This document shows, piece after piece, positions 33,301 through 43,496 of a stretch of 64,000 bases of DNA. The DNA lies in contig JAEVLN010000013.1 of NCBI GenBank assembly GCA_018350325.1, positions 1,488,001 to 1,552,000 on the forward strand, in the 5' to 3' direction. Source of the DNA: Globodera rostochiensis. Its lineage: Eukaryota; Nematoda; Chromadorea; Rhabditida; Heteroderidae. Position numbers and translations under genes: made by a program. The notes under the pieces are model-generated. The model was not told the origin of the DNA. It saw nothing but the letters and a program-made list of their open reading frames with translations, and ran no database searches. Each line of letters starts with the position of its first letter. Positions within the stretch are counted from its first letter, which is position 1.

Positions 33301-34441
33301 ATGGCGAGCCGGTCGTTGGCACGGATTTGGGCGAGCAACGAAAGTGCATGGAACTGCACCATGTGGTTGTCGGTGGACACCGCCTCCTGCACCTCATTGG
33401 CCCATCGACGGACCACCTAAGAAAAACGATCAAAAATTTTGAGAAAAAAAAAATTATAAGCGTCATTTTCTGGAGTTAGAACAACAAATCCAAAAATATA
33501 AACAAACCTCCGGACTTTTGCGCATCAAATGAAGCGAGGAGACCAACGCGGCGGACGACACTGACGCCGTTTTGTCAACAATCGCCTGCTTCATGTAGCG
33601 CTCGATGGCCTAAATTTTGTGTAATTTTACACAAAATTCCATTCTTTTCAATCCCGAGAAAATCCCATCCCATTTTATTCCCTATTTAAAAAAAAAACAC
33701 TAAAATCCGAACAGAGAATGTTTTCGAATCTCGTTGGAATCACGCTCTGAAGTTTTTTTTGCATTTTTTCAAATTAAAAAAATTTCGCTGAAATCTACCG
33801 ACAAATCACCTGCAGCATGCCGGTGTCTGTCAGAATGCGGCACAATGCGCGAATTGCAGGAGCCCGGTACACGTCCTCTCGCCCGGTCATGTCCTTCGTC
33901 AGACTGTAAAAAAAGACCAAAAAAATGGGTGTTTTTATTTTGGGTTTTCGCCAAATTTAGCCAATTTTGTTTCAAAAATCCCATTTATTGAGGCCAATTC
34001 AAAACAAAAACAAAAAGCCCGAAACCTGCTGGTGACAATGATCACGTCGCTGGACATCTGACATAACTCCTTGATGGCAAGGTAGACGAGCATGCGCAAC
34101 GTCATGTCCTTGGCTTGCCAAAGTTTTGTAATGGCAAAGAATGTGTCGGTGGCCTCCGTTTTGCCGATGGTCTCCCCGTGTTGCAGCAAATACAGCAACT
34201 TGCACAGAATGGGACGACATTTGCGCGCGTTCACCGGCGTCTCGTTGAACGCGCGGGTCTGCAACAAATTGTAAAAAGAATTTTCCAGAAAAATTACAAA
34301 AATTTCCTATAAAAAATTTTTATGCTTTTTCCGATCGAGCAAGAAATTTAAAAAAAAAACCTCCTGAACAACGGTTGCCTTGTCCAAATGGTCGTAGGGA
34401 TTCCCAGCAGCGGCTTCATCGTCTTTTTTGTCGCGTCGCAT
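27393..34441 (-). CDS. copg-1: Coatomer subunit gamma (gamma-COP)
   Basis: Twenty exons with consistent phases: 34441-34361, 34258-34026, 33903-33810, 33609-33508, 33416-33277, 33132-32929, 32640-32474, 32426-32311, 31552-31365, 31252-31111, 30477-30280, 29976-29866, 29581-29473, 29356-29214, 29029-28949, 28892-28758, 28636-28571, 28472-28322, 27853-27664 and 27441-27393. The total is 899 residues, close to the roughly 870 of animal orthologues. The N-terminal adaptin-type helical solenoid (about residues 20-550) contains [47 protein letters not shown] and [13 protein letters not shown] Lys/Gln-rich linker precedes the appendage domain with [30 protein letters not shown] and [20 protein letters not shown]. 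It is the large subunit of the F-COPI adaptor complex that coats Golgi vesicles. Introns hold several MITEs. The tiny last exon is hidden behind one of them. Confidence 0.95.
27496..27640. mobile_element. 145-bp MITE of CTCGAGACG words in the last coatomer intron
   Basis: Flanked by AATTGCAAG (9 bp) at 27487-27495 and 27641-27649, with inverted ends TAGAGACCGG / CCGGTCTCTA and an interior of GAGATTTTTCGAGATCTCG words. It lies between exons 19 and 20 of the coatomer gene and must be spliced out. Confidence 0.8.
29645..29860. repeat. TATGGCA-word element in coatomer intron 12
   Basis: It matches the family at 15967-16321: CTCATCTGCGACAAAATATG, GGCAACAGGCTCC, TTTTTATGGCATCGAGG and a GATCCCTGG end followed by a G-run. 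It contributes no codons. Confidence 0.6.
30775..31075. repeat. GTCGGGGATTGATCCAAAAT array in coatomer intron 10
   Basis: About five units of GGGGTCGGGGATTGATCCAA plus AATCGTCGGGG, behind a CTAGGGTTGGCAT left edge as in the array at 9881 and ending TGCCATCC. Probably a low-complexity element of the same kind as the MITEs, but no exact target duplication is seen. Confidence 0.6.
31734..32018. mobile_element. 285-bp hAT-like MITE in coatomer intron 8, TSD CCCGTAAC
   Basis: CCCGTAAC is duplicated exactly (31726-31733, 32019-32026). The ends CAGGGACGTAGCTAG and CTGGCTACGTCCCTG are inverted with one mismatch. The interior contains the GGTGGTGCCGATAGGCGCCG box and G/C-runs. It is itself inside a CCCGGCCGGACAAAAA-type low-complexity stretch. 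Confidence 0.85.
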
Positions 34442-34494
34442 TTTAAAGGCAGAATTTGAATGAACTCTAAAATTTCACAAAAATTTAAAAATTG

Positions 34495-34905
34495 GTTCAA
34501 TATTTTTAAAATTTTGGTTGCTAATCTCAACAAATTGAGTAAACATTCATTTGCGATACATAGTTGGATGCCAAGTACCGTACTTGGAATCGGACCCTAG
34601 TACTTACAAATTTAAAACCGTACTTAAATATTCCACGAATGTACTGAAAATAAAATCTGGCCTTGTGTTGAAAATCATAGTCGATTTGGCATTGTGTAAA
34701 ATTCAAAATTTTTAATTAAAAATGGCCATTTTATCAAAAAATTTCTATTTTACAGCATAACCCGAGACCGGAGCCGTGTATAGTATATACCTAGCCTTAA
34801 ACTTCGTTCCCATTTTTTTTTTGAAAATCAGGAAACCCCCAAAAATAAAAAACCCTGACAAATGCTAGTTGGCCACCCTGTATCTTGAAAGAAAAAATTG
34901 ACCAA
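34495..34905. promoter_or_regulatory. Spacer and likely promoter between head-to-head coatomer copies
   Basis: A/T-rich 410-bp segment between the two arms of the inverted repeat, the only unique sequence upstream of both start codons. It may serve the full-length gene on the minus strand. No TATA-like or trans-splice site stands out clearly. Confidence 0.35.
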
Positions 34906-34957
34906 GATTTTTAAATTTTTGTGAAATTTTAGAGTTCATTCAAATTCTGCCTTTAAA

Positions 34958-35836
34958 ATGCGACGCGACAAAAAAGACGATGAAGCCGCTGCTGGGAATC
35001 CCTACGACCATTTGGACAAGGCAACCGTTGTTCAGGAGGTTTTTTTTTTAATTTCTTGCTCGATTGGAAAAAGCATAAAATTTTTTATAGGAAATTTTTG
35101 TAATTTTTCTGGAAAATTCTTTTTACAATTTGTTGCAGACCCGCGCGTTCAACGAGACGCCGGTGAACGCGCGCAAATGTCGTCCCATTCTGTGCAAGTT
35201 GCTGTATTTGCTGCAACACGGGGAGACCATCGGCAAAACGGAGGCCACCGACACATTCTTTGCCATTACAAAACTTTGGCAAGCCAAGGACATGACGTTG
35301 CGCATGCTCGTCTACCTTGCCATCAAGGAGTTATGTCAGATGTCCAGCGACGTGATCATTGTCACCAGCAGGTTTCGGGCTTTTTGTTTTTGTTTTGAAT
35401 TGGCCTCAATAAATGGGATTTTTGAAACAAAATTGGCTAAATTTGGCGAAAACCCAAAATAAAAACACCCATTTTTTTGGTCTTTTTTTACAGTCTGACG
35501 AAGGACATGACCGGGCGAGAGGACGTGTACCGGGCTCCTGCAATTCGCGCATTGTGCCGCATTCTGACAGACACCGGCATGCTGCAGGTGATTTGTCGGT
35601 AGATTTTGTTTTTTTGTTGGATTTTTGTTGTTCTAATTCCAACAAATGACGCTTAAAATGTTTGAATTTTATCAAAATTTTGATCGTTTTTCTTAGGTGG
35701 TCCGTCGATGGGCCAATGAGGTGCAGGAGGCGGTGTCCACCGACAACCACATGGTGCAGTTCCATGCACTTTCGTTGCTCGCCCAAATCCGTGCCAACGA
35801 CCGGCTCGCCATACTGAAGATGGTCCAAAAGTTCAG
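34958..35836 (+). pseudogene. Truncated inverted copy of coatomer gamma (exons 1-3 and 5)
   Basis: Exons 34958-35038, 35139-35371, 35494-35587 and 35697-35836 correspond to exons 1, 2, 3 and 5 of the gene at 27393-34441. Exon 4 (102 bp, phase 0 on both sides) is gone together with intron sequence, so exons 3 and 5 still join in frame ([11 protein letters not shown]). After exon 5 the homology stops in the intron and no exon 6 follows. Any product would be limited to about 180 residues of the solenoid plus unrelated residues. The splice sites remain intact, so transcription is possible. I call it a partial duplicate rather than a working gene. Confidence 0.8.
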
Positions 35837-36128
35837 GTTTTTGTCCATTTTTGACATGTTCTGTGAAGAAAGTGACCGTTTTTACAATGCGTTTCATTGT
35901 GCCACTCCCCCCCCCCCCGGCATGCCGCCACCGAGGATCCTCGAGCCTACTAAACATGCCACCCATGGGCCCCCTGATAATTTGGTGCTTACCCCTAACC
36001 CGTGACATGTCTCCCTCCTCCCCCCCCCCCCGTCTCCCCCGAAGGGTTGGAACTCAACTCTATTGTAATATGAAGGGTATCTGATAGTCGAAGGATTGTT
36101 TTGCATTCAAACAGTCCAAACTTTCAGA

Positions 36129-38366
36129 ATGTTAGTCTACATGTACAAGCAGCCACCAATGTTAAAATCAAGTGAACCAATACGTAAGTGAGATTGATGT
36201 CCTGAAATGTCCACAAGTCATATTTTGAATTTTTTTTATTTTTCAGGCCCAAATTGTCGTCGTCATTCCAAAAATGCGTTGAGCAGGCGGTTCAAAATGT
36301 CGCGCATCAAATATCGCCGGCGGGAACGTTTGCGACGAAAATTGCGCGACGATGTGAACGCGGTTGTTCAGTCGTTGGTTACTTTGGTTGTGCGCCAATT
36401 GGACGACGGTGTTGAAAGTTTGAAGCAAGTTGTTGTGGGGAAGAAGCGTAATGATGATGATGATACGATGGGTGCAGGACGAAAACGGAAGAGCAGGCAG
36501 AAAACGAAGAATGGACGACAACGACGACGTACGCTGGTCCAGACTCGAAGTGCCAAAAGAAGCAAGATGGACGGGAGTAGGGGGGACGACGACAGCATTA
36601 TTGAGGCAGGTGGAAGCGTTGATTGTGTTAGCCAATGGAGCGGCGTCGCCTACCTGCTGAACAGTTTGTCGGATGAAGCGGCGGCACCGCCGGTGGTACA
36701 AAGAGCGGCGGTGGGACCACAAAGAGAAGGGAGGAGGAGTGCTTCTTTTCTTGGCATTGGCACAAGCGTCGGCACTTATTTGGACAGCTTGCCGTCGTCG
36801 TCGTTGGCGGATGAAGCGGAAGTGTGCGCTGATGAGGAAGTGGACAAAACACATAACGTACCGCTTGCCGCTGATGTTGGCGGCGTCGCTTTTCACCCAT
36901 GTCCATGTCTTCCTGATCAGTTGTTGGAGGACGACCTTGATAAGGAAAACGACGCCGGAAGGGGGGAAGAACGCATTGATCAACATGAGAGCATTGAGAT
37001 GGCGGTACATAACGTTGACATTGTTGCTGAACGTGCTGATGATGATTGTCCATTACTATCAACACCAAATGTTCCGACCAATGATGAACGGGATCGACAA
37101 ATGTTATTTGCTGTTGGAATGTGCGCTTCACCGGTGATTGAAATTACTAATTTTGAAGGCATTGCCATGAGACGTTCATTCAAAGTGGACCCGGAGGACG
37201 TGAACAAGGGCATGATCAACAACAACTGCGAGCTGGTAGTTGGGGAAGGTAAGAAAATAATTCGTTTTTTTGTTCTGAAACGGTGTTTAAATGTCCCGAG
37301 TCCGCTTTGGAATCGGAACCGTGAAAACACACTGACAATGAATGGGTTTTGCAAAACGAATTCAGAGGATCTTCCGGACGATCGGACATTGGTGCAGATG
37401 GAGAGCTCGAACACCGTCAACAACAGGCCCGTGGGCAGAAGCAGCAACAAAACGAAACGGAAGAAGACCACCATCAATAATCATAGAGGAAAAGGAAGTG
37501 CCGGTGTCAGGAAGGCGGCGAGGTTGATCAGAGAGAAAGGAACGGGAATGAAGGAGAAGAAGAACAAGAAGGAGGTGAAGCCGGCCCAGAAACGGTTGCC
37601 GCTTAAACGGAGCAAAGAACAGAGCACAAAGTCACGGGAAGAAAATGTTGTTGGTGTTGTTCGAAAGAAGTTGCGCACAATAACAACTGTTCAAACGGCT
37701 ACAAAAACGACGACGACACATACAGCAGTGGACGACAGAACATATGAGAGGCGATCGTCGTTGAGGAGCGGGGAGGTTCTTCTGAAGCAGGAACTGAAAC
37801 AGCAGACAGCGACGGCTGATCATCATCATCATCCCATTGATCACCGTCGTCAGTTGACGCATTCGGCTTCTTCTGCGTATGTGCCTCCCTATCCGTATTC
37901 CTCGATTGTCACTAAACAACTTTGTACATCTCCGTCTTCTTTCACCAGTCATCGTCACCACCAGCAGCAGCAGAAGCACAATGCCATCTTCCCTGCTGAC
38001 GATTTGCTACGCCAGCTTGGCTTCGGCACTGTCGTCATTCAGCAGCCCATTTTCAGTTTGAACGACGCTGACACAATGGCCATGTTGAAGCAAATTGGAG
38101 CAGAACAACGCGTGTCGTTGGTGGAGAGGAGGTGGGGGGGGACGTTTTTTGAACATGACAAATGATTACAACTCATTCTTTTTTTTTTTGATTCCAGCGG
38201 TTCTTTCCTTTTCATACCGCCCAAAGGAAGTGTGCACTACTTGGGCGGAAAATTGTTGGCACTTACGCACAGTACGGATCACATTCGGGTAAGGAAGAAG
38301 AATCGAGGGTTGGCACTCTCCCTGGCCGGCTTCGTAAGGTGTTTGGTTCATCTTCCTATCCCCTGA
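36129..38366 (+). CDS. Basic, probably nuclear protein of unknown function
   Basis: Exons 36129-36183, 36247-37248, 37366-38131 and 38198-38288, all phase-consistent (1, 1, 2, 0), encode 638 residues before the C-terminus, which I cannot fix. Reading on gives a stop at 38364-38366; alternatively GTAAGG at 38289 is a donor to another exon. The ATG is preceded directly by CTTTCAG, a likely trans-splice acceptor. The 117-bp intron at 37249 is divisible by three and open, so it looks like coding sequence unless splice sites are considered. The protein has an Arg/Lys-rich start (SRIKYRRRERLRRKLRDD), further basic clusters (KRKSRQKTKNGRQRRR), acidic stretches and His/Gln runs. The last exon reads GSFLFIPPKGSVHYLGGKL, the only globular-looking part. 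It recalls the final strands of a cupin fold, as in CENP-C, but that is speculation. Confidence 0.65.
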
Positions 38367-38399
38367 AGCGTCTTACTTCAGATAGAGAGAGAGACGGAC

Positions 38400-39940
38400 A
38401 CGCACGACATGCAGTCTCTGAAAAATACCCGAGTTTATAATAGAGATCGGATCGATTGAGATTCCTCGAACGCATCCCCGATCGTTTAATTTTTTTGAGA
38501 TTTTACAAGATTCGAGATTCTTGATCAGTCCTCAAGTTTGAACTCTAATTTTTAGCCCCCGGGCGTGGTGTACTAACTTTCGAGAGTCCTTAAAGAAAGT
38601 ACACAATACTGTCCACGATTTTCGAACAACTTCATTTACATTGGAATTTAATTGGAATTGATCCATATTTCCCATCCAATTCGATCGAATTTAAGGTTGA
38701 CGAATTTTGTGAAGGCAATTTGGTTGGAACAGTGGAGCGATGGCCCCGGACAATTGATGCATTGCCGCTGTTTATCAAACATTTACATCGAAAATTGTTC
38801 GTGTTTTTTGCTTGAGATTCCGCTCGGGGAAAGCGAAGCGTCCGTTTGTCCATCATTGAAATTGTTTCATTCTTTTATTTATGTATTTTGTTTATTTATT
38901 TATGCACACATTTAGCCGAAGCATATCTGTTTTGCAATTTCCCATATGTTGTGAAAAGAGCGAGCACCCAATTTTAGGGGTTTAGCATTGTTCAAAAGCT
39001 GAAATTTTGGGAGAAAAAAAAAATAGCATGCGTGATTGGGATTAACAAGATTTCCGGTCCCGATCAAGGAGAACACATTTTGGACTTTTGGTCACGCGCT
39101 TTTCACACTCATTTTTCCATTGTCTAAATTGCCGGACATGGAAAGATGTGCGATTCGCTGATAACCCCCTACGCAATTATATGATGATACTCACTCCGTT
39201 TACACGCCAAAATTGGCATTCTGAATAAATTTGATGGGCTCAAAAAGCCTGAAATTTTGATTCGGAATTCATTGGTCTTTTTCCACCAACAACCTCACCT
39301 CTTTAAATGGATTGCACTGTTTTCAAATGATCGAAAGGTTCTAGGGTTTGTTACACACCTTAACCAAAAACCTCCGCTGGTCTCTTTCAGCTTTTCCATT
39401 CAATCAAACAAAGATGCTTGTCTGAAGACATCTTTTTTTGGCATATTCAGAAGTTTAACAGATCGGCCGATCACTTCCCAGGCCCAATCTCGAGATCAGA
39501 CCGATCGAGATTCTCGATCAATATCTCGGTGTTTTTCGATCAGCATTTTTTTGAGCAATCTCGATAGAAATTTCGATCAGTTCTCAAGTCCCGATCTGTA
39601 GTTTTAACTGACCAGCCGATCACTTCACAAGTACTGATTGGATTTCATCAAAATAATCCCTATTAAATTCAAATCTCTTAACAAAAAGGTTCAAAATGTG
39701 CGGGAAAAAGTCCTAAGAACTGCCAGCTCGCCATTGTTTTATGCATAAATGTCTGTTGTTTATCCATAGTTTATGAAGAGCACCCAAAAAAAAGTTACAA
39801 AAATGCCAAAAATGAAAAAAATTGTGCCGACTGATGATTGTTCCCGAAGATTGAATAAAAAAAAAGCGATAGTCCCCAATCAAAGTCCGTCCGTCCCCAC
39901 GTTCATTGGCACGGCATCAATTGATCGTCAGTTTGGCGAT
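38400..39940. other. Intergenic region, no gene recognised
   Basis: Contains GAGATTCTTGATCAGTCCTC-type words at 38450-38530 and 39480-39600 and otherwise plain A/T-rich sequence. ORFs here lack splice or start context. Confidence 0.4.
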
Positions 39941-39945
39941 GACGT

Positions 39946-40203
39946 TTAGTTGGGCTTCCCGGCTGCCGATGACGGACCCAGACTCAGTTGTAATAAATTG
40001 TCGTCTTTTGCCTCAGAAAGCAACTTTTTGACCCGCTTTTTCGTCTCTGAATTCTTTTCATCAACGGTCGTCTTATCTCTGATCGGCACATTGCTCAACA
40101 GCTTTGAAGCATTGCTCAAAATGTCTGTATTTTTTTTTGGCATTCCGATACAAATGGCACACAACGCAAAAATGACGAACAAAAGGAACATAAATGGCCT
40201 CAT
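39946..40203 (-). CDS. Small secreted Lys/Ser-rich protein C (effector-like)
   Basis: A single exon encodes 85 residues from a clear ATG to TAA. The signal peptide MRPFMFLLFVIFALCAICIG is of the same style as genes A, B and 1 (Met-Arg start, Leu/Val/Phe core, Cys near the cleavage site). The mature 65 residues are hydrophilic with Lys-rich segments (KKRVKKLL) and no Cys, ending LGPSSAAGKPN. An ATGCCA motif lies at 40587-40592 upstream. No family recognised. A short secreted regulator or effector is the most economical guess. Confidence 0.6.
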   Translation of the reverse strand: MRPFMFLLFVIFALCAICIGMPKKNTDILSNASKLLSNVPIRDKTTVDEKNSETKKRVKKLLSEAKDDNLLQLSLGPSSAAGKPN

Positions 40204-40209
40204 TTTTGT

Positions 40210-41570
40210 AATATATTTTGCTAAAATTATTTTAGTAAAATTGAAGAATATCAAAAACTTTTGTTTTTCCTAATATTATATATCAATCAACTCCCCTCGT
40301 CGAGGCAAATCGAATGATATCAAAATTTTTATTAGGAAACTTGTATTTTTATTGTATGGTTGTGACCAGAGTTGCGCCTCGGGGCATTTTTTTGTTGTTG
40401 AACATTTCATGAATTCTTTAATCAAATTGTCCAAAATTTAGAAAAAAGATATGAAATCTGGACAAAATATCCAAAATCAGTAAGTGCCTGGCAGGCATAA
40501 CAGCTACTATTTTCTAATTGATGAATGGTATAGAAAAAGTGGGATGAGCAAATAATATTTTTGAAAATGAATGAATTGTTCGGCAAATGCCATCTTTTAT
40601 GCACGACAAGTTGTGACGTTTGCAACTAAAATAGGCAACGTGTAATGCAAATGCATGGCCAAAAATGTGAAGATAGGTAAAATATAATTCCCAATATGGC
40701 AAAAATGTATAATATTCAGTGAGAATTTTTGCAAAAAAATTTTTATAATAACCAAAAAAATTGTGGAAATCAATAAAAGCAGTCACACAATCTCATAGTC
40801 AGCGAATTGTGACGTTTGCGAGTAAAATATGGCAAAAAATTGGCAAAATTTATTGAAGTAATAAGAGAAATAAAAATTTTTATATGCAAATTAAAGGCAT
40901 TTCAGAGAAAATTTTTGAAAATAAGCAGAATTTTAAAAATTTTCATTTTTTTGGCGGCAGAATTTTTAGTCGCGAAAAGGTCAATTTTTAGGAGTGCATT
41001 TTTTGAAAATTTTGAAAAAGTCGATCCTTAGGGGTGTATTTTTCGCTCGGACCGGAACGGACGAATTTATGAATAACGAATTTTAAATTCAATAAAAATC
41101 GAATGTAGCATAGAGCAAAATATTTCCGAACATTCCCGCTTTTCCCCCATTCATTTTTCAAATGTATGTTTGTTGAACAAAAATATTTTATTTAATATGT
41201 TTTCCATTTTGAACTAAAATAAATTTTTTTTGACTGACAAAGAATTGCTTTTGTTTGAAATTGTTATCACAAATGAATTTCGATTAATAAATAAAGCGAA
41301 AAAATTTTTTGGGCTACGTACACCCAAATCTGGCACTTTTTAGAGACTATTTTCGACTTTAAGCAACTAAAGAGATTTTTAGCAACTATAAATCCGGTCC
41401 CTAGTAATAATGAATTAATGCACTGAGACGCATAAATCGGACTAGAACCAACGGACGAAGAATAAAAAAATTAAAAATAAAATTATTTAAAATAATACCA
41501 CAAAAAAATTTAAAAAAAAAAAGGATATGATTTGTGAGTAACAGGTTCAAAATAGCTCGAAACTAAAGAA
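40210..41570. other. AT-rich spacer
   Basis: Very A/T-rich, with a direct repeat of TGTGACGTTTGC (40612 and 40807) and a few TATGGCAAAAA words. No exon supported. Confidence 0.4.
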
Positions 41571-41579
41571 GGCAAATGG

Positions 41580-41658
41580 GACGCTCCAGTTGGAAGAGCT
41601 GCCCACGGATTGGGTGAAGGTCGTGGGTTCGAGTCCCACCCGCCGGGTTTACCATTTT
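41580..41658 (+). tRNA. Degenerate tRNA-like repeat (copy 5)
   Basis: It shares GGAAGAGCTGCCCACGGATT and GTGGGTTCGAGTCCCACCC with the tRNA-like sequences near 21 kb, but the acceptor stem and A-box start are lost (GACGCTCCAGTTGG) and extra bases separate the T-arm from the 3' end. A dead copy. Confidence 0.5.
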
Positions 41659-41661
41659 GAC

Positions 41662-41831
41662 TAGAGTCCGGACCAAAACCCAAAACCAAAAATTTTTTGG
41701 TTTGTTTTGTACAAAAAATTGGACCAATACTGTTGACCAAATATTGTATGGTCCAAATTGGAGGACAACCCAAAAAAAAAACCCAATACTTTTGCCCCAA
41801 ATATTGTTTGTGTCCAAGTTTCCGGTCTCTA
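41662..41831. mobile_element. 170-bp MITE of CCAAAACC words, TSD ATTTTGAC
   Basis: ATTTTGAC is duplicated at 41654-41661 and 41832-41839. The ends TAGAGTCCGGAC / GTTTCCGGTCTCTA are roughly inverted. The interior is ACCAAAAATTTTTTGGTTTG and related self-complementary words. Confidence 0.75.
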
Positions 41832-41950
41832 ATTTTGACCATCTTTACTCATACCTATTACCTGTTCATTACATAAAACCTTAGCAACGAACGAACACGC
41901 CGACGACGACGACAATGCAAAAGTCCAAGTTTCCGGTCTCTAATTTTGAC

Positions 41951-42112
41951 CAGGGATGGTCGGAATTCCGATTTCCGACTTTTTTAGGGTCGGAATTCCG
42001 ATTTCCGATTTCCGAAAAATTTTAAGGCCTCGGAATTCCGATTTCCGAAAAATTTTAAGGCCTCGGAATTCCGATTTCCGAAATTTTTTGAGGTCGTCGG
42101 CTCCCATCCCTG
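41951..42112. mobile_element. 162-bp hAT-like MITE of CGGAATTCCG words, TSD ATTTTGAC
   Basis: Perfect ATTTTGAC duplications (41943-41950, 42113-42120), ends CAGGGATGG / CCATCCCTG, interior CGGAATTCCGATTTCCGA repeated. Same family as 18029-18167. It inserted into the second copy of a 111-bp tandem duplication (41815-41925 and 41926 onward), using the very octamer that ends the neighbouring MITE. Confidence 0.85.
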
Positions 42113-42197
42113 ATTTTGACCATCTTTACTCATACCTATTACCTGTTCATTACATAAAACCTTAGCAACGAACGAACCGAACAGGACAACGACGACA

Positions 42198-42455
42198 ATG
42201 CAAAAGTTTGTCGTTCTGCTGCTGCTGCTTGCTTCTTTTCCCACAGACACAATGCTTTTTCTTCCATTAGTTTTTTCTTTCTCTCTCTCCCTCCATTGGG
42301 CCGGTGGCGAGCATCACGAGGGGAGGGAGCCACCGACATTCAATTCAATTCATTCACCCTCCCCCCACCATTTTAACCTCAAATTGAGCGCGATTGGCAC
42401 GCTTCCAAGCGAAGCGCGTCGCTTCTTTCTTTCTTTTTTTGGTTGGACAAATTGA
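42198..42455 (+). CDS. Possible secreted protein D, doubtful
   Basis: From ATG the frame gives 85 residues starting MQKFVVLLLLLASFPTDT, a good signal peptide, and ends with TAA. The rest is low-complexity (Ser/Leu, then HHEG and SPSPHH), so the true exon may end early at an unseen donor. The ATG and its 80-bp upstream segment are duplicated at 41840-41925, where the frame is lost. Could equally be a chance ORF in C/T-rich DNA. Confidence 0.3.
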   Translation: MQKFVVLLLLLASFPTDTMLFLPLVFSFSLSLHWAGGEHHEGREPPTFNSIHSPSPHHFNLKLSAIGTLPSEARRFFLSFFGWTN

Positions 42456-42459
42456 CACA

Positions 42460-43480
42460 AAAATGCTCCTTTTTTGGGCAAAAAATCGCGTTTTAGGTCA
42501 GTTTTTTTTAAATTCTTGAATTAGAACATGATTTTTCTCGCGCACACTTAGTATCGATTTTTGCGCCGCGCATAATTGTAATTCGTCATCATATAATTGT
42601 TTTGTGGTTACATTTATCCCAGACGAATTATTTGCTAAATGGTGTTGTCGCCGTTACGAAAGGTTTTTGTTCATTTTTGCTTAGAAAAATCTGTTTATGG
42701 AGAATATAAAATTTGTGATCAAAAATGCGACGAACTAATTGCCCCTGTTCAATTCGCTATTTTTTTGTCATATAGCAGCTAGTAGTCGGGGTGAAAGTCC
42801 GGGTCAGGGTATGATAAAGCTGAGAAAATTCGAACCCGGATTTTAAACATTTCATATTTATTACCGACAAACCTACATTGAATGTTACATATAAACAACC
42901 AAATCCAATTTTTTTAAAACAGATCCCAACATTTAATTGAAATTGAAAAACAATTATTTTTCCCGGGTAAAATGTTTGAAGCTGAAAAGTCTAATGGCAC
43001 AAATGCTGTTGCTCTTTCGCCGCCTGCAGCATACAAGGTTTGACTTTTTGGGCAAACATTCGTGTTCAACGTCCTTTATTTCCGAAATATGTGCACTTTT
43101 TGACTTCCCTAAATCTAAGAAAATAGAAAAATGTGTAAGGGCGAAGAACTCTTTTTTTGGTATAGTAATAGTTAAGATGGTGCATCTTCTATTTCAACCA
43201 ATTTCGAACCCCAGGCCCAAATTCGAATAATTTTTGAAAATTTAAAAATTAATTTTAGCCTAGAAATTGTTCCAAGAAGCACAAAATTACTACGAATAGG
43301 CAAGTAATGATCGAATTCATTGCTTTTTGAACAATTTCAAGGGCTAATTGATTTTTGGAAAATTTTTTTTTTGAATTAAAATTACGCAAAAAACTAAAAT
43401 TACAAGGTTGAGGCCCCATATTTCTCGTTCAAACTTTTAAACGTTTCTAAAATTTAGGTGACTGCCCAATCCGAAAAGAG
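42460..43480. other. Upstream region of cyclin L, no gene recognised
   Basis: A/T-rich with no supported exon. A possible trans-splice acceptor AAATTTAG lies at 43450-43457, just before the first cyclin L exon. Confidence 0.4.
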
Positions 43481-43496
43481 CGCGTTGGACGCTCTG

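Larger units (their letters stand above)
33236..35885. repeat. Large inverted repeat around the coatomer 5' end
   Basis: The left arm (about 33236-34494) and right arm (about 34906-35885) are reverse complements covering coatomer exons 1-5, their introns and about 50 bp of 5' flank. A unique spacer of about 410 bp lies between. The right arm lacks about 280 bp that includes exon 4, and a few substitutions and small indels distinguish the arms. The repeat ends inside intron 5. Confidence 0.85.

Noticed and set aside
35406..36008. 200-residue minus-strand ORF
   Set aside because: It is antisense to the truncated coatomer copy and runs into low-complexity C-runs; chance ORF.
36243..37131. Minus-strand ORFs of 255 and 167 residues
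   Set aside because: Antisense to the large nuclear-type protein gene, whose plus-strand exons have consistent phases and a trans-splice acceptor.
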